From contig JANQOE010000022.1 in the NCBI GenBank assembly GCA_028279245.1, positions 35,927-99,926 of the forward strand: a DNA stretch of 64,000 bases, given 5' to 3'. Both the position numbers and the translations under genes were made by a program. This document shows positions 42,281-50,581 of this stretch, piece after piece. The notes beneath the pieces were generated by a model. The model made no database searches. It was not told where the DNA came from and worked only from the letters and a program-made list of their open reading frames with translations. Source of the stretch: Alphaproteobacteria bacterium. Its GTDB lineage: Bacteria > Pseudomonadota > Alphaproteobacteria > UBA6615. The stretch's first letter is position 1. Each line of letters begins with the position of its first letter.

Positions 42281-43273
42281 ATGCGAACACTACCAACGCT
42301 ATTGGCCGGTGCATTGGCCGTGGCCGTGGCCGGTTTCGGGCCGGCGATGGCTCAGGACGCTCCACGTATGGGCGTGGTCGTGAAGATCGGCGGGATTCCG
42401 TGGTTCAACGCCATGGAAGTCGGCATCAAGAATAAAGCCGAAGAGCTTGGCATGGATGCGTGGATGGTCGGTCCGACCAGCGCCGACCCGGCGTTGCAAG
42501 TCCGCGCCGTGGAGGATCTGATCGCCCAGGGTGTCGATGCCATTGGTGTCGTACCGAATGATGCCGAAGTGCTGGAGCCGGTGCTTGCCCGAGCCCGGGA
42601 ACAGGGCATCAAGGTCATCACCCACGAAAGCCCCGACCAGCAGAATGTCGACTGGAACTTCGAGCTGGCGTCGTCCGACGGGTTCGGCGAAGCCCATGCC
42701 GAGTTGCTGGCTCAGAAGATGGGCGGCGAAGGCAAGTATGCGCTTTACGTCGGTTCGCTGACCGTGCCGCTGCACAATGCGTGGGCGGACGCGGCCGTGG
42801 CTTATCTGGAAGAAAAGTATCCGGGCATGGAACTGGTTGCCGATCGCTTCGGTGTCGCCGAAAGCGTCGATGACTCCCGCACGACCGCGCTCGACCTGAT
42901 GCGCGCACATCCGGATCTCGGCGGTTTCCTGGCGTTCGGCAGCCAGGGCCCGATCGGCGCCGGCCGTGCGGTGGCGGAACGGCGGAAGACCGGCGAAGTG
43001 TTCGTGCTCGGCCCCTTCTCGCCCGGCCAGGGCCAACGTCTGGTACATGACGGCGTAATTACCGGCGGCTTCATGTGGAATCCGATGGAAGCCGGCGAAG
43101 TGTTCGTGACGATGGCTGATATGCTGATCAAGGGCGAAGAGATCAAAGAGGGTATGGAAGTCCCCGGTCTCGGTGTGGTCAGCCCCGATGAAGCAACACG
43201 CAACATCATCGTGGATCAGCTTGTCACCCTGAGTGTCGACACGGTCGACGACCTGGCGGCCATGGGCCTCTAA
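42281..43273 (+). CDS. Sugar ABC transporter binding protein (RbsB/LsrB/RhaS-like)
   Basis: A 330-residue periplasmic receptor with a Sec signal (MRTLPTLLAGALAVAVAGFG, cleavage after AMA). The type I periplasmic-binding fold begins MGVVVKIGGIPWFNAMEVGI, the usual first strand of LsrB/RhaS relatives, with ITHESPDQQNVDWNFELAS in the hinge region. Ligands of this branch are pentoses, deoxyhexoses or AI-2; the downstream 3-epimerase suggests a ketohexose or rare sugar. GGGAGGATAAGGA precedes the ATG. A hairpin lies 12 nt downstream. Confidence 0.92.
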   Translation: MRTLPTLLAGALAVAVAGFGPAMAQDAPRMGVVVKIGGIPWFNAMEVGIKNKAEELGMDAWMVGPTSADPALQVRAVEDLIAQGVDAIGVVPNDAEVLEPVLARAREQGIKVITHESPDQQNVDWNFELASSDGFGEAHAELLAQKMGGEGKYALYVGSLTVPLHNAWADAAVAYLEEKYPGMELVADRFGVAESVDDSRTTALDLMRAHPDLGGFLAFGSQGPIGAGRAVAERRKTGEVFVLGPFSPGQGQRLVHDGVITGGFMWNPMEAGEVFVTMADMLIKGEEIKEGMEVPGLGVVSPDEATRNIIVDQLVTLSVDTVDDLAAMGL

Positions 43274-43284
43274 GAAGACCAAGT

Positions 43285-43320
43285 GGGAGGGGGCTGGGCT
43301 CCCTTCAACGGCCCCCTCCC
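43285..43320 (+). terminator. Intra-operon hairpin after the binding-protein gene
   Basis: GGGAGGGGGC (43285-43294) and GCCCCCTCCC (43311-43320) make a perfect 10-bp stem with a 16-nt loop, 12 nt after the receptor stop and 65 nt before the ATPase start. Only a weak T-run (CGTTTT) follows, so stabilisation or partial termination is more likely than a full stop. Confidence 0.6.
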
Positions 43321-43384
43321 TACAACAACGTTTTGCCGCCCGCCCGCGCGGGTAAGATGTAGACTGGGCGTTGTGGCCGGTGGC

Positions 43385-44881
43385 ATGCAAAGCAAACAGC
43401 CTATCCTGCAGCTCACGCATGTATCCAAGGTCTTCGGCGGCAGCCGGGCCCTGCGCGACGTCGCGTTCGAGCTGACCCGCGGTGAGGTCCACTGCATCGC
43501 CGGAGAAAACGGGTCGGGCAAGAGCACCCTTATCAAGATCATCACCGGCGTCTACACACCGGAGCCCGGCGCGGAGATCGTCTTCGAAGGGCGGCGTTTT
43601 GACTCGCTGACGCCGGTGACCGCGCGGCAACTCGGGGTACAGGTGATCTGGCAGGATTTGGCGCTGTTTCCGGAAATGACGGTGGCCGAGAACATCGCGT
43701 TCGAGATGAACCTGTCGCGGAGGCCGCGTTGGGTGCGTTACGACACGATGCGGGCGCAGGCGCAGGAGACGCTGCAGCGCCTGGGCTTCGCACTCGATCT
43801 CGATAAGCCGCTGCGAGACCTGACCATCGCGCAACGGCAGATCGTCGCGATCTGCCGGGCCTTGGTCGCCGAGGCAAAGATCGTGTTCATGGATGAGCCG
43901 ACGGCATCGCTGACGCAGACCGAAACCACCGCGCTTATGGATGTTGTGCGGCGGCTGTCGGAACAGGACATCGCGGTGGTGTTCGTCAGCCACCGCCTGG
44001 CCGAGGTGCTGGAGATCAGCGAGCGGGTGACCGTGTTGCGGGATGGCCTGCGCGTCGGCGTGTTCCCGACTGGTGAGATGACCCAGACCCGGCTGACCGA
44101 ACTGATGACCGGCAAGACCATCAATCACGAGGTGCGCGCGCAGGACCGGTCGGACGCGCCGGTCGTGCTGGAGGTCCGGGGCCTGTCGCGGGACGCTGAG
44201 TATGAAGACGTGTCGTTCGAGATCCGACGTGGCGAGATCCTTGGTATCACCGGGTTGCTGGGCGCCGGCCGCACCGAGTTGGCGTCGACCCTATTCGGAC
44301 TGACCCAGCCGGACAGTGGCGCGATTCGCCTGGACGGGCGAGCCCTCGCCCTGCGTTCCAACCAGCAAGCCATCGAGGCCGGTATCGCCTATGTGTCCGA
44401 AGACCGGCTGGCGCTCGGGCTGATCCAGCGGCAGGCCATCGCCGACAACATCGCTATCACGGTGCTGGACGAGTTGGAGGAGAGGCTGCGCCTGCTCTCG
44501 GGCAAGCGGAAATCGAACCTGGTGCAGGACTGGATAAGCCGGCTGTCGATCAAGGTGGACAAGGCCGAAGATGCGGTGTCGACCCTGTCCGGCGGGAACC
44601 AGCAGCGTGTGGTGTTGGCGAAATGGCTGGCGACAAACCCGAAGGTGCTGATCCTCGATTCCCCGACTGTCGGCGTCGACGTCGGCGCCCGCGCCGGCAT
44701 CTTTGAGATCGTGCGCGGGCTGGCCGAGAGCGGCATGGCAATCCTGATGATCTCCGACGAGATTCCGGAGACCTACTACAACGCCGACCGCATCCTGCAC
44801 ATGCGTGGCGGGCGGATCGTCGGCAGCTACGCACCGGTGGCGGCCGATATTGCCGACATCGAACTGGCGGTGAATGCGTAG
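43385..44881 (+). CDS. Sugar ABC transporter ATPase, two-domain RbsA/MglA type
   Basis: A 498-residue ATPase with two fused ABC domains. The first has Walker A GENGSGKST, Walker B IVFMDEPTASLTQTE and VFVSHRLAEVLE; the second has the degenerate Walker A GLLGAGRTE typical of RbsA-type proteins, signature LSGGNQQRVVLAKWL and Walker B VLILDSPTVGVDVG. The start ATG 43385 is likely, with GTG 43373 possible. It energises import through the two permeases that follow. The stop overlaps the first permease start. Confidence 0.93.
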   Translation: MQSKQPILQLTHVSKVFGGSRALRDVAFELTRGEVHCIAGENGSGKSTLIKIITGVYTPEPGAEIVFEGRRFDSLTPVTARQLGVQVIWQDLALFPEMTVAENIAFEMNLSRRPRWVRYDTMRAQAQETLQRLGFALDLDKPLRDLTIAQRQIVAICRALVAEAKIVFMDEPTASLTQTETTALMDVVRRLSEQDIAVVFVSHRLAEVLEISERVTVLRDGLRVGVFPTGEMTQTRLTELMTGKTINHEVRAQDRSDAPVVLEVRGLSRDAEYEDVSFEIRRGEILGITGLLGAGRTELASTLFGLTQPDSGAIRLDGRALALRSNQQAIEAGIAYVSEDRLALGLIQRQAIADNIAITVLDELEERLRLLSGKRKSNLVQDWISRLSIKVDKAEDAVSTLSGGNQQRVVLAKWLATNPKVLILDSPTVGVDVGARAGIFEIVRGLAESGMAILMISDEIPETYYNADRILHMRGGRIVGSYAPVAADIADIELAVNA

Positions 44882-45878
44882 CATGAAGCTTGATCTGCCC
44901 CACACGACGGAAGGCTGGCTGCTGCTGGTCGTTGTGGCGATGGTCGCGCTGCTCGGCTTGTCGACCGATACCTTCTTTACCCTGACCAACTTCTTCGATC
45001 TGCTGAACAGCAGCGCGGTCAATGTGATCTTTGCGGTCGGCCTGCTAGTGGTACTGATCGCCGGCGGGATCGATATCTCGTTCGCTGTCGCGGCCTCGGT
45101 CGTGCAGTACTTGGTCGCCATCACAGTGATGTCCATCGGCGGCGGGAACTGGGTCGTGGGTCTGGCGCTCGCCGCCATCTTCGGCTTCGGGCTCGGCGCG
45201 ATTAACGCCAGCCTGATCTACTATTTCCGGATCATCTCGATCGTCGTGACCATCGCGACCTTCAACCTGTTTTTCGGGTTGCTGATGTTCTTCACGCGCG
45301 GCGTGTCGATCTACAACCTGCCGGACTGGTGGCTGGACCGGATCGTGCTCTACGAGATCGAAACGCCCTCAGGCTATGCCGAGATTACCTTGCCGGTGGT
45401 TGTGATGATCGTGATGGTGATCGCGACCTGGCTGCTGATCCGGCGGCTGACCATCGGCCGGCAGCTCTATGCGATGGGCGACAACACCGACGGCGCGCGC
45501 CGGATCGGGGTGAACCTCGCCGGCATGCATTTCCTCGCCTATGGCTGGCTTGGCCTTTGCGCCGGTCTAGCCGGTGTGATGCAGGCGCATCGCGCGCAGG
45601 AGGTGGTGCCCAATGCGCTGATCGGCCAGGAGCTTGATGTGTTGGCGGCAGTGGTGCTCGGCGGCGCGCGGCTGGGCGGCGGGCGCGGCAGTGTGTTTGG
45701 CGCGCTGCTTGGGGTGGCGTTGGTGACGATCACCCAGAACGGCCTGAACCTGCTCGGTGTGTCGCCCTTTGCGTTCCGGATGATTGCCGGCGCGGTGATC
45801 CTGGTGGCGATCACCCTCTCCAGCGGTCAGGGCCGGTCCTTGCTCGGTCTGTTGTCGCTGCGGACGAAGCGCGCATGA
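44874..45878 (+). CDS. Sugar ABC transporter permease (RbsC type)
   Basis: A 334-residue inner-membrane permease with about 8-10 helices. The RbsC-type motif is LAAVVLGGARLGGGRGSVFG, and NVIFAVGLLVVLIAGGIDIS is the usual helix 2-3 region. The start may be ATG 44874 (overlapping the ATPase stop) or ATG 44883 (MKLDLPHTTEG). It overlaps the next permease gene by 4 nt. It forms the channel with the 45875 protein as a heterodimer. Confidence 0.92.
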   Translation: MRSMKLDLPHTTEGWLLLVVVAMVALLGLSTDTFFTLTNFFDLLNSSAVNVIFAVGLLVVLIAGGIDISFAVAASVVQYLVAITVMSIGGGNWVVGLALAAIFGFGLGAINASLIYYFRIISIVVTIATFNLFFGLLMFFTRGVSIYNLPDWWLDRIVLYEIETPSGYAEITLPVVVMIVMVIATWLLIRRLTIGRQLYAMGDNTDGARRIGVNLAGMHFLAYGWLGLCAGLAGVMQAHRAQEVVPNALIGQELDVLAAVVLGGARLGGGRGSVFGALLGVALVTITQNGLNLLGVSPFAFRMIAGAVILVAITLSSGQGRSLLGLLSLRTKRA

Positions 45879-46909
45879 CCGAGCGGGTCAGCGAGCAATC
45901 GGGTCAAACCGTCATTGGCGGCGCCACCTTGCTCGATCTGTTGCGGCGGCAGCAGGGTGAGGTGGTCGGCCTCGGGCTGATCCTGGCGGTGGTCGTGCTG
46001 CTGTTTGGGCTGACGACGCCGCGGTTTCTGACGATCGGCACCTTCCAGTCGATCACCTTCCAACTGCCGGTCCTCGGCATTCTGACCCTGGCGATGCTAA
46101 TGCCGATCCTGTCGGGCGGCTTCAATCTTGCCGTCACCTTCACCGCCAATATGGCTGGGCTGGTGATGGCATGGGTGCTGCAGTCCCAGGGCGGGCCGGA
46201 TGCCGGGGTGTTTGCCTTTGTCCTGGCGGTACTGGCGGCGTTGGCGACTGGGGCGGCGGCGGGTTGGGTGATGGGGATCATCATCGCCTACACCGGCGCC
46301 CACCCCATTCTGGTCTCACTCAGCATGATGATCTTCCTGCGCGGCCTCGGGGAGTTTCTGACGCGCGGCGGCGATGTCTCGGGCTTCCCCGACTTCGTCG
46401 GCAGCATCGGGCACGGCACGGTGCTGTCGATCCCGGCGCCGATGCTGATCTTCATCGGCTGCGTGATCATCTGGCGGATCCTACTGACCCGGACGCAGCT
46501 TGGCTTCACCACCTACATGGTCGGCTCGAACCTGGTGGCGACCGAGTATTCGGGCATCAACACGAAGCGGACGCTGACGCTGATCTACACCCTGTCGGGC
46601 GTGATGTGTGCGATTGCCGGGATTGTCATGCTGACCCGGTTCAACTCGGTGCGGGTCGGGCATGGCGAGGCGTTTCTGTTGATCACCGTGCTGGCCTGCT
46701 TCCTGGGCGGCGTCGATCCGTTCGGCGGGTTCGGGCGGGTGGTGCCGGTGTTGCTGGCGCTGATCATCCTGCAGGTGATCTCGTCCGGCCTCAATCTGCT
46801 GGGCGCGAGCCAGCATTTGGCGACCGCGCTGTGGGGCGGGTTCCTGATTGCCGTGATGGTCACCCGATGGCTGCTCTGGTTCCTAAGGGGCGGCAAACGC
46901 GATTCCTGA
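45875..46909 (+). CDS. Sugar ABC transporter permease (RbsC type)
   Basis: A 344-residue inner-membrane permease, partner of the preceding one. Features: GILTLAMLMPILSGGFNLAV, the domain-spanning ITVLACFLGGVDPFGGFGRV (in place of the usual GGxSLxGGxG) and about 9 helices. Start ATG 45875 overlaps the first permease by 4 nt. The altered glycine-rich motif (FLGGVDPFGGFG) is typical of the second permease of LsrD/RhaQ-type pairs. Confidence 0.92.
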   Translation: MTERVSEQSGQTVIGGATLLDLLRRQQGEVVGLGLILAVVVLLFGLTTPRFLTIGTFQSITFQLPVLGILTLAMLMPILSGGFNLAVTFTANMAGLVMAWVLQSQGGPDAGVFAFVLAVLAALATGAAAGWVMGIIIAYTGAHPILVSLSMMIFLRGLGEFLTRGGDVSGFPDFVGSIGHGTVLSIPAPMLIFIGCVIIWRILLTRTQLGFTTYMVGSNLVATEYSGINTKRTLTLIYTLSGVMCAIAGIVMLTRFNSVRVGHGEAFLLITVLACFLGGVDPFGGFGRVVPVLLALIILQVISSGLNLLGASQHLATALWGGFLIAVMVTRWLLWFLRGGKRDS

Positions 46910-46936
46910 CGAACAAACAACGGTCGGAGGAAGCAT

Positions 46937-47809
46937 ATGAACAAGCTTGGCGTACACGCCCTCGTCTGGGTTGGCGGTTGGAGTGAGGCGGAGAGCGAGA
47001 AGGCAATCGCCGCCACGGCGGAGCTGGGCTACGACATCATCGAGATCCCGGTACTGAATCCCGAGGCGATGGATGCCGCCGTGACGGCGCGGCAGCTCGA
47101 AACCTATGGGGTGCGGCCGACCACGTCGCTCGGCCTAAGGGACGACAATGACATCTCCAGCGAAGACCCGGACATTGTCGCCCGGGGCGAAGCGACCCTC
47201 AGCGACGCTGTGCATTTCGCGCGCGATATCGGCGCCACCTATCTGGGCGGTGTGCTCTATTCGAAGCTCGGCAAGTATGCCGGGCCGGCGACCGCAGCGG
47301 GCCGGCGTAACAGTATCGAGGTGATTGCTCGGATTGCCGACAAGGCGAAAGCGGCCGGCATCGGCCTGGGGCTGGAGCCGGTGAACCGATACGAAAGCAA
47401 CGTCATCAACACCGGCAAAGATGCCCTCGCCTTCATCGACGAGACTGGTTCCGACAACGTCACCGTCCATCTGGACAGCTATCACATGAACATTGAGGAC
47501 GGCGATCACGCCGCGGCCATCGAGGCCTGTGGTGACCGGCTCGGCTATTTCCATGTCGGTGAGAGCCACCGTGGCTACCTCGGCACCGGCACCATCGATT
47601 TTCGGACGATCTTCCGCAGCCTCGCGAGCATCGGTTACGACCGGCCGATCACCTTCGAGTCCTTCTCATCGGCGGTGGTCGACCCGCACCTCTCCAGCAC
47701 CCTCGCCGTCTGGCGGAACTTGTGGGACGACGGTGCGGATCTGGCGCGCGCGGCAAAGACTTTTATGGAAAGCGAGATCAACGCCGCGGCGAAGGTGCGC
47801 GGGTCCTAG
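46937..47809 (+). CDS. Ketose 3-epimerase (D-tagatose/D-allulose 3-epimerase type)
   Basis: A 290-residue TIM-barrel epimerase. The four catalytic metal ligands are Glu147 (GLGLEPVNRYES), Asp180 (VHLDSYHMN), His206 (YFHVGES) and Glu241 (ITFESFSS). They lie exactly five residues before the numbers I recall for Pseudomonas D-tagatose 3-epimerase (152, 185, 211, 246), including the R/G motif HRGYLGTG. It interconverts ketohexoses at C3, for example D-fructose and D-allulose. CGGAGGAAG precedes the ATG. It closes the LacI-controlled importer operon and shares a CTAG stop overlap with the convergent kinase gene. Confidence 0.9.
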   Translation: MNKLGVHALVWVGGWSEAESEKAIAATAELGYDIIEIPVLNPEAMDAAVTARQLETYGVRPTTSLGLRDDNDISSEDPDIVARGEATLSDAVHFARDIGATYLGGVLYSKLGKYAGPATAAGRRNSIEVIARIADKAKAAGIGLGLEPVNRYESNVINTGKDALAFIDETGSDNVTVHLDSYHMNIEDGDHAAAIEACGDRLGYFHVGESHRGYLGTGTIDFRTIFRSLASIGYDRPITFESFSSAVVDPHLSSTLAVWRNLWDDGADLARAAKTFMESEINAAAKVRGS

Positions 47810-49119
47810 TCAGTCGCCGGCAGTTCGATAACGACTTCCAGGCCGCCGCCCGCCGCGTTGCTTGCGGTGAGCGTGCCGTTGTGGACGCGGATCGCCTGCT
47901 GGGCGATCGCGAGGCCGAGGCCGTAACCGCCGGTCTGCCGCTCGCGGGCGCCCTCTACGCGGACGAAGGGTTCGAATAGTCGTGACAACTCGGCTTCCGG
48001 CACGCCCGGGCCCTGGTCGTGAATGGTGATGCTGATGGTGTCTTGTTGCTGCAAGGTGATCGCGACCACTGTGTCCGGCGCGGTGTGGCGGATGGCGTTG
48101 CGCAGGATGTTTTCGACGGCGCGGCGCAGCAGTTCCCGATCGCCCCTGCCCTGCACGCCAGCGGCAAGGTCGGTTTCGAGGCGGCATGGTTTGCCGGCGG
48201 CTTCCAACTGGGCGTCGTCGACGACTTCGGCGAGCAGTCCGCTGATGTCGACCGTGGTGAAGTTCGGGGTGTCGGTGCCGCTTTGCAGGCGCATCACCGT
48301 CAGCAGCTCGTCGATCAGTTCGCCGAGGCGGCTTGCTTCCAGTTCGATGCGGTCGAGTTCAGCGTCGACGCCCTGCCCCCGCTGTCGGGCCAGGCCCAGG
48401 GCCACATGCAACCGGGCCAGTGGCGTGCGCAGCTCGTGGGATACGTCGCGCAGTAGGCGACGTTGCGCATTTAGCAGTTCCTGCAAACGTTCCGCCATGC
48501 GGTCGAAGTCGGTGCCGAGCGCCGCGATCTCATCCCGGCGGCGGCCGATCGCCGGGCCGACGCGCACGTCCAACTCGCCGTCAGCCAGCCGCCGAGTGGC
48601 GCTTTGCAGATGATGGACCGGCCGCGCGAGATGGCGGGCCAACAGCCAGCAGACGAGGCCGCTGATCAGCACGGCGAGTGGCAGGCCGATGGCGAGAATG
48701 CCGGGGCGGTCGCGGCGCTTGTCGCGCTGTGGCGGGGGCGCGAACAAGCGATACGCGGTCCCGTCCGGCGCAGTCACGGTGGCGGAGAACCGGTCGAGGC
48801 GGCCGCTGCGCAGGGCGCGGCGTACGGGCTGTGGAATCGGCCGGCCCAGGACGTCGCGGTTGTCGGGGCCGACCAGCCACAGCGGGTTCCGCCCACGCTC
48901 GTTCTGCTCCGCCAGCCATTCCGTCAACTCCTCGCGGCCGCGCTGCAGGAGCAACTGTGCCGTCACGGCGCTGGTCTCCAGCCGCGCTTCCTGACGGGCG
49001 CGCTGTCGTTCCGGGTCGGCGCGTTCGACCAACAGGGACAGCACCACCACGGTGGCGACGATGACGATCGCCGTCGTCAGCCAGAAGCCGAGGAAGACCT
49101 TCCAGAAAAGTCTACCCAT
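47806..49119 (-). CDS. Sensor histidine kinase (CpxA-like)
   Basis: A 437-residue inner-membrane kinase. Two membrane helices (about 7-30 and 141-161) flank a periplasmic domain of about 110 residues; a HAMP linker follows (RHLARPVHHLQSATRRLADG), then the dimerisation helix with phospho-acceptor His228 (RDVSHELRTPLARL) and the ATPase domain with N-box (ENILRNAIRHT), G1 (DQGPGVP), F-box (LFEPFVR) and G2 (GYGLGLAI). It overlaps the response-regulator gene by 8 nt. The periplasmic protein gene divergent from the pair makes a Cpx-like envelope-stress role likely. Confidence 0.93.
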   Translation of the reverse strand: MGRLFWKVFLGFWLTTAIVIVATVVVLSLLVERADPERQRARQEARLETSAVTAQLLLQRGREELTEWLAEQNERGRNPLWLVGPDNRDVLGRPIPQPVRRALRSGRLDRFSATVTAPDGTAYRLFAPPPQRDKRRDRPGILAIGLPLAVLISGLVCWLLARHLARPVHHLQSATRRLADGELDVRVGPAIGRRRDEIAALGTDFDRMAERLQELLNAQRRLLRDVSHELRTPLARLHVALGLARQRGQGVDAELDRIELEASRLGELIDELLTVMRLQSGTDTPNFTTVDISGLLAEVVDDAQLEAAGKPCRLETDLAAGVQGRGDRELLRRAVENILRNAIRHTAPDTVVAITLQQQDTISITIHDQGPGVPEAELSRLFEPFVRVEGARERQTGGYGLGLAIAQQAIRVHNGTLTASNAAGGGLEVVIELPATD

Positions 49120-49792
49120 GCCGGTACATGAAGCCGCGGCCGCGGACGGTCTTGATTAGCGGCTCGCCGTCGGCGTCCGGCCCCAGCTTGCGGCGCAAGC
49201 TGCCGACATGGGTGTCGATGGCGCGGTCATAGGCCTGGAGCTTCCGCCCCAGCCCCTTCTCCGTCAGCACATCCTTCGACACGATTTGCCCGGCGGCGCG
49301 CATCAGCACCTCGAGGATGCTGAACTCCGCACCGGTCAATTCGACCGGCTGGCCGGCGCGGGTGACGGTGCGTTCCCCAGGGTGCAGGCTCACCTCTCCC
49401 AGTTCAATGGACTCCGTGGTCGCCGCGGGCTTTACGCTGCGGCGGAGGATGGCGCGCAGCCGGGCGGCCAGTTCGCGCGGATTGAATGGCTTGGGCAAAT
49501 AGTCGTCGGCGCCCATCTCGAGACCGACGATGCGGTCCACATCCTCGCCGCGCGCGGTCAGCATGATGACCGGTACACTGGATTGGGCGCGGATCTGACG
49601 CAGCGCGTCGAAGCCGCTGAGCCGCGGCATCATCACGTCGAGGATGCAGGCCGCGAAATCGCCGCCGAGGGCGCTGGCGACCGCCGCCTCGCCGTCATGG
49701 GCCAGGGCGATGGTAAAGCCTTCGGCCTGCAGGTATTGCCGCAGCAGCTCGCAGAGTTCGAGATCGTCATCGGCCAGTAATATATTCGCCAT
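49112..49792 (-). CDS. OmpR/CpxR-family response regulator
   Basis: A 226-residue regulator with a receiver domain (acidic pocket DDD near residues 8-10, phospho-acceptor Asp52 in CILDVMMP, Lys101 in LPKPFNP) and a C-terminal winged helix of OmpR type (about 128-226; LTGAEFSILEVLM, DRAIDTHVGSLRRKL, TVRGRGFMY). It is transcribed first, followed by its kinase with an 8-nt overlap. Divergent from it by 107 bp is the Spy/CpxP-like gene; TTTGC repeats at 49813-49848 between them are the probable binding sites. Confidence 0.95.
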   Translation of the reverse strand: MANILLADDDLELCELLRQYLQAEGFTIALAHDGEAAVASALGGDFAACILDVMMPRLSGFDALRQIRAQSSVPVIMLTARGEDVDRIVGLEMGADDYLPKPFNPRELAARLRAILRRSVKPAATTESIELGEVSLHPGERTVTRAGQPVELTGAEFSILEVLMRAAGQIVSKDVLTEKGLGRKLQAYDRAIDTHVGSLRRKLGPDADGEPLIKTVRGRGFMYRHG

Positions 49793-49812
49793 GCCGCGAT
49801 TGCCCCCGGAAC

Positions 49813-49848
49813 TTTGCCTATCTTTGCAAAGGCTGGACCCAAGTTTGC
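49813..49848. promoter_or_regulatory. TTTGC direct repeats, candidate CpxR-like box
   Basis: TTTGC occurs at 49813-49817 and 49823-49827, i.e. TTTGC-N5-TTTGC, and a third time at 49844-49848, 21 bp after the second. On the other strand this reads GCAAA-N5-GCAAA, the same geometry as the CpxR consensus GTAAA-N5-GTAAA. It lies between the regulator and the Spy/CpxP-like gene and can serve both. Confidence 0.6.
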
Positions 49849-49899
49849 AGGCCGATTGCTTACATCTGACTCGTACCCAAACACCAGAGAGCCAGTCAG

Positions 49900-50388
49900 A
49901 TGAAGAAAGCAGGATTGATTGTCGGAACCATTGCCGTGGCGGGTATCGTGACCGTCACGATGACCAGCATTGCCGCGGCGGCGGGCGGCGGGCCGCGCCA
50001 TGGCGGTAGTTTTGGGTTCGGCGGCCCTGGCCTCGCCGGCCCACAGATGGCGGAGCGGATGATCCGCTTCCTCGACTTGGAAGGCGAGCAGCGGGACGAA
50101 GTCCGGCGAATCGTCGACGAAGCCCAACCCGAGCTCCGCCGGCTGGGCGACGCGATGCGCGACAGCCGCCAGGAGATCCGTGAATTGGCGGAAGCCGACA
50201 CGCTAGACACCGGTGCATTGCAAACCGCCGCCGACGAACAAGGCGACCTGATCGCCGACATGATCGTGGTCGGCGTCGGGGTGCTGAATGACGTGCGCGC
50301 CGTGCTGACGCCGGAACAGCTCGAAGAGCTGGAGGAGCGGCTCGACCGCATGGGCGACCGGAAAGGCCGCCGCGGTCAACGCCGGTAG
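49900..50388 (+). CDS. Spy/CpxP-like periplasmic protein
   Basis: A 162-residue protein with a signal peptide (MKKAGLIVGTIAVAGIVTVT, cleavage near AAAA). The mature protein is helical and carries one clear LTxxQ motif (LTPEQLEELEERL) near the C-terminus, with a helix pair typical of Spy/CpxP proteins (QMAERMIRFLDLEGEQRDEV). These bind unfolded periplasmic proteins or damp the Cpx sensor. A basic tail (KGRRGQRR) ends the protein. The divergent position from the two-component genes supports the assignment. Confidence 0.82.
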   Translation: MKKAGLIVGTIAVAGIVTVTMTSIAAAAGGGPRHGGSFGFGGPGLAGPQMAERMIRFLDLEGEQRDEVRRIVDEAQPELRRLGDAMRDSRQEIRELAEADTLDTGALQTAADEQGDLIADMIVVGVGVLNDVRAVLTPEQLEELEERLDRMGDRKGRRGQRR

Positions 50389-50581
50389 AATGAGGAATGC
50401 GGACAGGTCGGCGACCATGTGAGTTGCCGACCTACCCCTCTCGACAACCGACCGACGCGTGTCGCCCACACTGTTTCATGCCGCCACGGCCGGCGAGCCT
50501 TGTGTCGATACTCCCGGCCCGGCACTATGCACGGTGAAACTCATAATCATTGATCAAACTGAGAGAGTAGTGGAGGATCCC

